Of a stretch of DNA of 5,125 nt, positions 1 to 5,125 are shown in pieces. The notes beneath the pieces were generated by a model that saw only the letters and a program-made list of their open reading frames with translations, was not told where the DNA came from and made no database searches. A program made the translations under genes and the position numbers. The DNA is taken from contig JAQVGK010000296.1 of assembly GCA_028696755.1 (NCBI GenBank), forward strand, positions 1 to 5,125, written 5' to 3'. Origin of the DNA: Bacteroidales bacterium (GTDB taxonomy: Bacteria; Bacteroidota; Bacteroidia; Bacteroidales; ML635J-15). Each line of letters begins with the position of its first letter. Position 1 is the stretch's first letter.

Positions 1-21
1 TAAGTCTTAAAGCTGTGAAAA

Positions 22-957
22 GTGTATAAATCACTGCGCAACTATATTGACAGACTTCATCTTTTGGTAAAAAGAATAACTGATCGAATTATTTTACCAG
101 GCTTTAAAGGAGTATCTCTTTATTATATCGGTGCGTTTTTTATAAAGGGACTAAGCAAAGGATCGGTTTCGATGCGAGCATCATCTGTGGCATTTAATCT
201 CTTTGTTTCGCTTTTTCCTGCGCTAATTTTCCTGTTTAGTTTAATCCCATTTATCCCAATCGAAAACTTTCAGTACGAATTATTTAGTGTGCTTGCCGAA
301 GTATTGCCAGGATCGGCTTACGACCTAATGTACGAAACAATTACCGATACAATTATGACACAGCGAAGCAGCATTCTTTCTCTCGGTTTCTTATTGATGT
401 TGTTTTTCTCGTCAAATGGAATAATGTCGCTAATCGAAGCATTTAACAATACATACCATCAGTTCGAAACACGAAAAGCTATCAGCATTCGACTTATATC
501 GGTTTTACTTGTTATTATTTTGAGTTTTCTATTGATGATTGCAATTTCTTTAATTGTTATGGGCAACAGCTTTTTTGTACGATTCATAACAAATCATCCA
601 AATTTAGACGACAGCAGTGTATTGTATTTTATTGTTGGATTTCTGAAATGGGGACTGATAATTCTACTGTATTTTTTGGCAATATCCTTTTTGTACTTCC
701 TCGCACCAACAAAAAAGAGCAGATTTCGATTTATTACCCCGGGAGCAATTTTTGCAACATTCCTGCAAATTGTTACTGTTTTGGGATTTACTTATTATGT
801 TAATAACTTCGCACAGTACAACAAACTCTATGGATCTATAGGAACTGTAATTGTGGTTATGATGCTGATTTACATCAGTTCACTTTCTTTGATTCTGGGC
901 TTTGAATTAAACGTGAGCATTTTGACAGGAAATAAGAAAATTTCGAAAAAAAAATAA
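22..957 (+). CDS. YihY/BrkB-family inner-membrane protein
   Basis: A 311-residue polytopic membrane protein of the YihY/virulence factor BrkB family; the exact function of the family is not settled. The N-terminal 50 residues are basic and probably cytoplasmic and include a PGFKG turn (26-30). The family-like block around residues 51-80 (RASSVAFN, then SLFPALIF and SLIPFIP) starts the first membrane span. Hydrophobic spans lie at about 58-80, 117-140, 155-182, 199-228, 238-262 and 273-298, six in all, and the tail is lysine-rich (KKISKKK). Length is normal for the family. The start is GTG at 22: an in-frame TGA at 16-18 rules out an earlier start, and the first ATG (172) would remove the conserved N-terminal stretch. 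No Shine-Dalgarno sequence is visible. The stop is TAA. The gene stands alone here, 109 bp before the next plus-strand gene. Family assignment is firm from sequence pattern, the role is not. Confidence 0.9.
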   Translation: MYKSLRNYIDRLHLLVKRITDRIILPGFKGVSLYYIGAFFIKGLSKGSVSMRASSVAFNLFVSLFPALIFLFSLIPFIPIENFQYELFSVLAEVLPGSAYDLMYETITDTIMTQRSSILSLGFLLMLFFSSNGIMSLIEAFNNTYHQFETRKAISIRLISVLLVIILSFLLMIAISLIVMGNSFFVRFITNHPNLDDSSVLYFIVGFLKWGLIILLYFLAISFLYFLAPTKKSRFRFITPGAIFATFLQIVTVLGFTYYVNNFAQYNKLYGSIGTVIVVMMLIYISSLSLILGFELNVSILTGNKKISKKK

Positions 958-1066
958 TCAAATAGTTTTGTATTAAATAATTTATTATTTTTGGAGATAA
1001 TGCAAAGCTTGACAATTCGTCTGCATACATTGTTAGCCTTGCATTTAGAAATAAACTATTTACTAT
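958..1066 (+). other. Intergenic region, A+T-rich, with possible promoter
   Basis: This 109-bp gap separates the membrane protein gene from the selenoprotein-candidate gene. It holds two matches to the Bacteroidota -7 element TAnnTTTG (963-970 and 986-993) and a weak all-A/T hairpin (975-980 with 985-990, loop TTTA) that could help end the upstream transcript. The hairpin is too weak to call as a terminator. No RNA gene is seen. Confidence 0.5.
986..993 (+). promoter_or_regulatory. Possible Bacteroidota -7 promoter element (TATTTTTG)
   Basis: TATTTTTG matches the TAnnTTTG -7 consensus used by the main sigma factor of Bacteroidota. It lies 73 bases before the ATG at 1067, so the leader would be about 65-70 bases. 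A TTTG at 967-970 could be the -33 element, but the 15-base spacing is shorter than the usual 19-21. The same octamer is found before both small minus-strand genes in this window, which adds some weight. Confidence 0.4.
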
Positions 1067-3181
1067 ATGAAGAAACTATTACTAATTATTTCAGCAGTTG
1101 TTTTATCATACTCTCTTTTTGCACAGCCTACTGTTGCCGAAGATTTTACAATAACTGACATTGACGGAGTCGAACATAATTTGTTCACTTATCTTGATGA
1201 CGGGAGGTATGTTTTGTTAGTATTTTATCTGGATGGTTGAGGCAGCTGTATAGCGTCTGTCCCGACGTTCAATAATATCTACAGTGAATTTGGTTGTAAC
1301 GAATTCGAATTAGTTGTAATTGCGGCCTTTGGATATGGTGAAACCGACGAAGATGTGATTGCATTTGAAGAAGAAGCTCCTGCAGATTTTCCTATGGTAA
1401 GTGCTGTTGAAGGCAATGGAGATGAAGTTATCGCTTATTATGGTATTGAATCTTTCCACGATGTTGTATTAATTAAACCCGACCGTGAAGTGGTTTGGAA
1501 TAGTGCTGATGTTGATTTGGAGAATGTAAACGATCTTGTTGAACAGGGACCACATCAAAATGCATGTCCAGACGATTGGCCGATAGCTGGCTTTTCTGGT
1601 GATCCATTAGTAATTCCAATCAATACTGGCGTATTCTTTACCGACGAGTCACAAAATCCAATAAATCAATGGTATTGGGAGTTTGAAAATGGAACACCAG
1701 CAACTTTCAACGGTCAAAATCCACCAGAAGTAATTTACGATGTTCCTGGTTATCATAATGTAAAACTTACAGTTAAAAATGAGTTCGATAACGAAAACGC
1801 TTTAACCAAAAATGATTACATATTAGTTTATGAGATAGCCGATACTCTGCCTGTTGCATGGTTTTCGGCAAATCAGGTGATTGTAATAGCAGGAAGCTCG
1901 GTAAACTTTACCGATCTTAGCTGGGATTTTCCGTTCGAATGGAGATGGGCTTTCCAAGGTGCAGCTCCTGCAAACGCAGTAAACCAACATCCTCAAAATG
2001 TTGTTTATAATAGCCCAGGCGAATATGATGTTCAACTGATTGTTCGAAATTCGCAAGGTTATGACACACTTTTAATCGAAGATTATATTAGAGTTATCCC
2101 CGAAGTTGGTGACGAAATTCCAGTTGCAAATTTTACAGCACAAAACCGACTGATTAAAAGAAATACCGAAGTTGTCTTCCAAGACTTATCAACAAATAAT
2201 CCAATGTTCTGGGCTTGGGAATTCGAAGGCGGTGATCCGTTTACGTCTAACTCTCAGCTACAACCTGGCGGAGTACTTTATGCAAACACAGGATTTTTCG
2301 ATGTTACTTTAAATGTTGGAAATGTTAATGGTTCCGATATGCTTACCAAAAGAGACTATATTGTTGTTTACGACTCTTTTGTAGGTAGCGTTTGTGATAC
2401 CATCGGCAATCTGCTCGAGGGTGAAATCCCTTACGCTATGCAAATTAACGGCATGACTGGCTATTATGGCGGTCAAAATAGTGATAGAATATCAATGTAT
2501 GCCGATTATTATGATTTTCATACATTTAACGAAGTACGTGGTGTGATTGTTCCTGTAATAAGTGTTGGACATATCTCTAACAGTTCTTACATAAGATTCC
2601 TTACTTGGGATGGAGCTGATAATAAACCAACTACAATTCTTTCCGACCAAAAAGTTTATCTTAGAGATTTACGCGACAATTACTTGCAAGTGATAATGTT
2701 TGACGAACCTCTCGAAGTTGATGGACCGTTCTACCTAGGCTATTCGATTAACTATGCCGACGGTGACGAATTCGTTGTTGGAATGGCTCCAAACAGAGGC
2801 CACGGTGGTACAAATACTTTGTTTGTTTACAAAGATGGAAACTGGCAAAGTTCTTCTACTGCATACAATGTTTCAACATCTTCGGGTATCAGACCAATGA
2901 CTTGTTTGGTTGGTATCGAGGATGAAACAATTGAAGAAAATACTGGAGTTTATCCAAATCCAGCAAGCGACAGATTGTATGTTGTAAACAACTTAAACTT
3001 TGATCATGGCGATTTTGTGGAAATTTTCGACAGAACTGGCAAAACAGTTAAAATGCAAATGGCAGAACCTGGCGAAACAGAAATTGAATTAAATACCGAA
3101 GATATTGCTCCAGGTGTTTATTACGCCAGAATATTTACAAAAGGAAAACTGATAACCGAGAAAATCAGCATTATCAGATAG
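1067..3181 (+). CDS. Candidate secreted selenoprotein: thioredoxin-like (UGSC), three PKD domains, T9SS sorting domain
   Basis: A 704-residue product if TGA at codon 58 is read as selenocysteine. Residues 1-19 are a signal peptide (MKKLLLIISAVVLSYSLFA, cut before Q20). Residues 21-165 form a thioredoxin/AhpC-TSA-like domain: EDFTITDIDG, strand YVLLVFY, active site U58-G-S-C61, helix ASVPTFNNIYSEFGC, strand LVVIAAF, then YGIESFH and VVLIKPDREVVW. The usual cis-proline is His131. PKD domains lie at about 172-255, 262-344 and 352-435, each with a W-x-W core (WYWEFENG, WRWAFQGA, WAWEFEGG) and a closing DYI-V strand. Residues 443-616 are a beta-rich domain I cannot name. Residues 625-704 are a type A T9SS sorting domain (VYPNPASDRLYV, DRTGK, APGVYYARI, KISIIR). 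The ATG at 1067 is chosen because it supplies the signal peptide in the same frame; starting at GTG 1355 would cut the thioredoxin fold and lose export. Likely an extracellular or surface thiol/selenol redox protein; the substrate is unknown. If TGA is not decoded, this is a broken gene. Confidence 0.8.
1238..1240 (+). other. In-frame TGA, candidate selenocysteine codon (Sec58)
   Basis: This is the only in-frame TGA between ATG 1067 and TAG 3179-3181. The residues around it read YLDG-U-GSC-IASVP, which places it at the first cysteine of a CxxC thioredoxin active site (compare WCGPC in thioredoxins). TGG encodes all the tryptophans in the gene, and another gene in the window ends in TGA (3174-3176, minus), so a general TGA-to-tryptophan code does not explain it. 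Alternatives are a Cys-to-stop mutation (TGT or TGC to TGA) or a base-call error. Confidence 0.75.
1241..1285 (+). promoter_or_regulatory. Candidate bacterial SECIS stem-loop
   Basis: The upper hairpin is 1252-1257 (AGCGUC) paired with 1264-1269 (GACGUU), including one G-U pair, around the six-base loop UGUCCC (1258-1263). It begins 11 bases after the UGA. G1259 is the second loop base, 19 positions past the UGA. Bacterial SECIS elements are short stem-loops just after the UGA with a G at the top of a small loop, so position and shape fit. A possible lower stem pairs 1245-1250 with 1280-1285, but with a lopsided internal loop. A competing fold pairs 1241-1245 with 1257-1261. Bases 1241-1269 are about 59% G+C and use GCG, CCG and ACG in a gene that mostly prefers A- or T-ending codons. 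Confidence 0.6.
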
Positions 3182-3524
3182 TTTTACTAGCCGAAAAAAA
3201 TCTAAAAATATCATCTTTGTTGTTCTCTTTAACAGCAAGATGATATTTTTCGTTTTTGTAAACAAAATATCTATACGATTTTCCGGCAAGTCGGTTTTGA
3301 GGATATTTGTCAACCGCCTCATCTTCGCATCTCCAAAGCGAGTAGTTTCCCTTTGTATAAACCAATTCCATCTCTACTATCTGTGATGATGAAAACGGCA
3401 TTTTTAACGATTTAACCATGCCAACCGACAACTGATTCTTGGTCTTTGGACTTAGTTCTCCAGCAGTTAGACTTAAAGAACCTGCTACTGCGATGACGAC
3501 GAGTAATGATGCAAACTTTTTCAT
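3174..3524 (-). CDS. Small exported protein of unknown function
   Basis: A 116-residue protein that I do not recognise. Residues 1-22 are a signal peptide (basic MKKF, hydrophobic SLLVVIAVAG, then SLTAG), so it is probably periplasmic or secreted. The mature part is mixed polar with many lysines and aromatic residues, alternating in a way that suggests beta strands (VEMELVYTKG, YRYFVYKN, YHLAVKEN). It has a single cysteine (Cys66, in LWRCEDE), no lipobox and no T9SS sorting domain. The ATG at 3524 is supported by the signal peptide and by a TAnnTTTG element 32 bases upstream. The stop is TGA. Its last 8 bases overlap the end of the large plus-strand gene, tail to tail. Most of its last 20 codons lie within a perfect 14-bp inverted repeat and its loop, which is unusual for coding DNA. 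The gene looks real because of its signal peptide and promoter; no function is inferred. Confidence 0.75.
   Translation of the reverse strand: MKKFASLLVVIAVAGSLSLTAGELSPKTKNQLSVGMVKSLKMPFSSSQIVEMELVYTKGNYSLWRCEDEAVDKYPQNRLAGKSYRYFVYKNEKYHLAVKENNKDDIFRFFSASKTI
3204..3250. terminator. Probable bidirectional terminator hairpin at convergent gene ends
   Basis: AAAAATATCATCTT (3204-3217) and AAGATGATATTTTT (3237-3250) are perfect 14-bp inverted arms around a 19-base loop. Inside the loop, TGTT (3218-3221) can pair with AACA (3231-3234). On the plus strand the hairpin starts 22 bases after the stop of the large gene and ends in a T-run (TTTTTCGTTTTT). On the minus strand a run of seven T (complement of 3194-3200) follows it. 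It can therefore end transcription in both directions. On the minus side it lies before the stop codon of the 116-residue gene, so ribosomes would have to keep it open. The stem is A/T-rich, which makes it weaker than a classical terminator. Confidence 0.6.
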
Positions 3525-3555
3525 AACTTTATTTTTTTAGCAATTATTTCTTTCA

Positions 3556-3563
3556 CAAAAATA
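3556..3563 (-). promoter_or_regulatory. Bacteroidota -7 promoter element for the 116-residue gene
   Basis: Read on the minus strand this is TATTTTTG, a full match to TAnnTTTG. It ends 31 bases before the ATG at 3524, a normal leader length. No clear TTTG -33 element is seen at the usual distance. Confidence 0.5.
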
Positions 3564-3570
3564 CGGTCAA

Positions 3571-3592
3571 CCTTAATTAATTGTGGTTAAGG
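3571..3592. repeat. Short inverted repeat near a promoter (CCTTAA/TTAAGG)
   Basis: CCTTAA (3571-3576) and TTAAGG (3587-3592) are 6-bp inverted arms with a 10-base spacer. They lie just upstream of the -7 element at 3556-3563, roughly over the -15 to -36 zone of the minus-strand promoter. The position would suit a regulator binding site, but an A+T-rich sequence produces such pairs by chance. Confidence 0.25.
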
Positions 3593-3626
3593 CAATACTA
3601 AACTTTTGCTAAAAAATGTTAAGAAT

Positions 3627-3656
3627 AAAAAAATCAGCAAGTGGTTATCTTGCTGA
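3627..3656 (-). terminator. Intrinsic terminator after the 160-residue gene
   Basis: On the minus strand TCAGCAAG (complement of 3649-3656) pairs perfectly with CTTGCTGA (complement of 3634-3641) around a 7-base loop. A run of seven T (complement of 3627-3633) follows directly. The 8-bp stem with four G-C pairs plus T-run is a textbook Rho-independent terminator. It lies 75 bases past the TAA at 3732-3734. It also separates the 160-residue gene from the 116-residue gene downstream. Confidence 0.88.
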
Positions 3657-3731
3657 ATATCAATTGATTAATAATTATTTATTTGTGTCGTCGTGTTAAT
3701 TTGTGTTAAGAATGTTAATGGATTCTAAAAA

Positions 3732-4214
3732 TTAATATGGATAATTTGAGAGAGCATAATACTCATCGTCATAATACTGATTTGAAGTTTTACCAAACAT
3801 AATGTAATATCCTGGATGATCTTCGTCTTCGAATATGCTCAAGTTAATGGAAACGGACATCCAATACATACCATAAGGTAAATCATCCTGGTAGATTACA
3901 GATCCAGAATTTATTTTAACTGTTGCAGTCTCAGGATTAACAGTGCCACTAACATTAACCCTCGAAACATATTCTTCCCCATCAAGGTTGAAATTTGTTA
4001 AAGCGACTCCTGTAAATGATCCATCACTATCATCATAAACAATATTATACAATTTCTCGGTACAAATACAGTAACCGCTGTCAAAAGCATCGGCTCTGCT
4101 TTGAGAACCACCCTTCCAGCTTGATTCCATAACTGATTCTACTGTTTGAGCAAGCGATAATGCTGAGCTAAAAAGAACAAATAAAAAGGCTAAAATAATT
4201 TTAGAGGTTTTCAT
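3732..4214 (-). CDS. Exported beta-rich protein of unknown function
   Basis: A 160-residue protein that I do not recognise. Residues 1-22 are a clear signal peptide (MKTSKIILAFLFVLFSSALSLA, cut before Q23), so it is exported. The mature part has a short region with SSWKGGSQSR (31-40), a C-x-C pair (Cys49 and Cys51, YCICTEKLY), and alternating strands (FTGVALTNFNLDG, YVSRVNVSG, ATVKINSG, YWMSVSINLSIF, YYIMFGKTS), suggesting a small beta-sandwich or barrel. The C-terminus is rich in tyrosine and aspartate (QYYDDEYYALSNYPY). There is no lipobox and no T9SS sorting domain. The ATG at 4214 follows from the signal peptide. The gene lies 52 bp after the serpin stop on the same strand and has a promoter-like element in that gap, so it may be transcribed alone or with the serpin; an intrinsic terminator follows it. 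Export is well supported, function is open. Confidence 0.8.
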   Translation of the reverse strand: MKTSKIILAFLFVLFSSALSLAQTVESVMESSWKGGSQSRADAFDSGYCICTEKLYNIVYDDSDGSFTGVALTNFNLDGEEYVSRVNVSGTVNPETATVKINSGSVIYQDDLPYGMYWMSVSINLSIFEDEDHPGYYIMFGKTSNQYYDDEYYALSNYPY

Positions 4215-4230
4215 GGCTGTAGATTTTAGT

Positions 4231-4238
4231 CAAAAATA
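4231..4238 (-). promoter_or_regulatory. Bacteroidota -7 promoter element for the 160-residue gene
   Basis: Read on the minus strand this is TATTTTTG, matching TAnnTTTG. It ends 16 bases before the ATG at 4214. About 20 bases further upstream is GTTG (complement of 4259-4262), one base off the TTTG -33 element. The short leader suggests transcription begins very near the start codon. It lies in the 52-bp gap after the serpin gene. Confidence 0.5.
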
Positions 4239-4266
4239 ATAAATAAAATGTTTAAGCACAACGAAA

Positions 4267-5124
4267 TTAAGGATTTTTCACAACACCCTCGAATAAAATA
4301 ATATTTGTATCAGATTCGCGAATAATAAAAACAAATGGACGGTTGGCGATTATAGTAATTGGTACGTCGGGGATACTAGATGTTGTTGCAAATTCAACAG
4401 CAGTTACAGCAGTAGCTTCGGTTCCTGCCTCATCAACTTCGATATAAGTTTTATGTATCACACGTGAAACAAATAAGCCTCCACCAGAGTTAATGCCACT
4501 TAAATCGGCCACTCCATCCGAAAACAAATCGGTCATCCCCATGTTTTGCAGCGGAGTATTAAGTAAGGTCTCGTACTCAAATTTCCATTTTGGCATAGAA
4601 AATAACACGCTGTCTTCGGTCATTGCATCTGTTAGCTGATTCCAATACTCGCTATCTAGTTGGCTTATTAATTCTCCAGGTGTTGAACCATATGCTGGGA
4701 TGAGAATATCCATAACATAATTTCCACGTCCATACGGAAGTTCAACAATTGATACTTCCTCGTCTATGTAATATTTGAGTTTAGTTTCAAGCTTCATCAT
4801 ATCGACTTGAACAGTGCTATTATCCGATAAGTAGAAGCTACGCTGCTCTGTATTATCAGGATTGAATTCGTATTTCCATTCGCCATAAAAATAAACAGCA
4901 TTAATAAGATACATAACAGTCTCGGCAGGAATAGAATTAATTATTTTAGTAATTTTATCATTTGTTTTATCGGCCACCCAATTATTTATAATGTTCACCG
5001 ATTCGGGATTTGCAAAATCGAGAGCTTGCACTTGCGCATTATAATACTCCACATTCACATCAAGAAAATCCTGTAAAACGTTAAACTGATTGTGATACCA
5101 AATTGAGTTTGCGATTGAAAGCTG
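4267..5124 (-). CDS. Serpin (serine/cysteine protease inhibitor), 5' end outside the window
   Basis: The frame is open to the right edge, so 285 residues are visible and roughly the first 80-120 of a typical 380-400-residue serpin are missing. In order: LSIANSIWY, YYNAQVQALDF and INNWVADKTNDKI (helix region), the NAVYFYGEW shutter block, ELPYGRGNYVMDILIP, a FSMPKWKFEYE strand, and LQNMGMTDLFSDGVADLSGI. Next come VSRVIHKTYIEVDEAGTEA, leading into the reactive-centre loop, and the C-terminal serpin signature ANRPFVFIIRES with ILFEGVVKNP. The hinge GTEATAVTA carries mostly small residues from P15 to P9, as in inhibitory serpins that trap a protease by loop insertion. The loop is about four residues longer than in human alpha-1-antitrypsin and has no basic residue near P1 (TTSSIPDVP), so a trypsin-like target is unlikely. 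A GTG at 5058 lies inside conserved sequence and is not the start. Whether it is exported or a lipoprotein cannot be seen. The stop is TAA. Confidence 0.93.
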   Translation of the reverse strand, partial: QLSIANSIWYHNQFNVLQDFLDVNVEYYNAQVQALDFANPESVNIINNWVADKTNDKITKIINSIPAETVMYLINAVYFYGEWKYEFNPDNTEQRSFYLSDNSTVQVDMMKLETKLKYYIDEEVSIVELPYGRGNYVMDILIPAYGSTPGELISQLDSEYWNQLTDAMTEDSVLFSMPKWKFEYETLLNTPLQNMGMTDLFSDGVADLSGINSGGGLFVSRVIHKTYIEVDEAGTEATAVTAVEFATTSSIPDVPITIIANRPFVFIIRESDTNIILFEGVVKNP

Positions 5125-5125
5125 C

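Larger units (their letters stand above)
3525..3731. other. Intergenic region between two minus-strand genes
   Basis: This 207-bp A+T-rich gap has no credible ORF. It holds the terminator of the upstream minus-strand gene (3627-3656), a promoter-like element for the next gene (3556-3563), a small inverted repeat (3571-3592) and several GTTAA words. Together these show that the 160-residue and 116-residue genes are separate transcription units. Confidence 0.7.

Noticed and set aside
963..970. TAGTTTTG as the main promoter of the large gene
   Set aside because: It matches TAnnTTTG, but no TTTG -33 element lies at the right distance; the site at 986-993 is slightly better.
975..990. AAATAA-TTTA-TTATTT hairpin as terminator of the membrane protein gene
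   Set aside because: The stem is only six A-T pairs, too weak to call in A+T-rich DNA.
1000..1158. A 52-codon ORF with a GGAG-like sequence before its ATG
   Set aside because: It overlaps the signal-peptide region of the large gene in another frame, its product shows no meaningful pattern, and Bacteroidota seldom rely on Shine-Dalgarno sites.
1238..1240. TGA read as tryptophan or glycine through an altered genetic code
   Set aside because: TGG is used normally, TGA ends the 116-residue gene, no other gene has an in-frame TGA, and the organism looks like Bacteroidota, which use the standard code.
1823..2056. A 77-residue minus-strand ORF
   Set aside because: It is wholly opposite the second PKD domain, which has strong family pattern; the reverse product has no coherent features.
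1355..3181. A separate gene starting at GTG 1355
   Set aside because: The start falls inside the thioredoxin fold, gives no signal peptide for a T9SS cargo, and the same frame runs upstream to a good signal peptide at 1067.
3204..3250. The 14-bp inverted repeat as ends of a mobile element
   Set aside because: The arms are only 19 bases apart, with no transposase or target duplication; a hairpin terminator explains them.
3089..3322. A 77-residue minus-strand ORF across the convergent junction
   Set aside because: It overlaps both the T9SS sorting domain and the 116-residue gene in another frame, and has no signal peptide or family pattern.

Overview
The window looks like a chromosomal piece of a free-living or host-associated member of the Bacteroidota (Bacteroidales/Marinilabiliales type). 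The reasons are an A+T-rich sequence, start codons without Shine-Dalgarno sequences, several TAnnTTTG promoter elements, a large exported protein with PKD repeats and a type IX secretion (T9SS) C-terminal sorting domain, and small lineage-type exported proteins. No ribosomal, tRNA, CRISPR, phage or insertion-sequence feature is visible.

Layout. 22-957 (+) encodes a YihY/BrkB-type inner-membrane protein. After a 109-bp gap, 1067-3181 (+) encodes a 704-residue exported protein: signal peptide, thioredoxin-like domain, three PKD domains at an exact 90-residue period, a beta-rich domain and a T9SS sorting domain. Three genes face it on the minus strand: a serpin running off the right edge (4267-5124), a 160-residue exported protein (3732-4214) ended by a clear intrinsic terminator (3627-3656), and a 116-residue exported protein (3174-3524) whose 3' end overlaps the large gene by 8 bp. 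A perfect 14-bp inverted repeat (3204-3250) lies in this convergent junction.

Main discovery. The large gene has one in-frame TGA, codon 58 (1238-1240). It falls exactly where the first catalytic cysteine of the thioredoxin CxxC motif belongs, giving U-G-S-C. Eleven bases after it sits a 6-bp stem with a 6-base loop carrying G at loop position 2, in a locally G+C-rich patch, as expected of a bacterial SECIS element. The signal peptide is before the TGA and the T9SS signal is after it, so export needs readthrough. I read this as a candidate secreted selenoprotein with a UxxC thioredoxin module joined to PKD domains and a T9SS signal. A gene-finder would miss it by starting at GTG 1355 inside the thioredoxin fold. 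A nonsense mutation or sequencing error at this codon remains possible, and the selenocysteine machinery is not in the window.

How the genes relate. The large protein, both small proteins and probably the serpin act outside the cytoplasm or at the cell surface. The two strands form separate transcription units and nothing shows that they work in one pathway.
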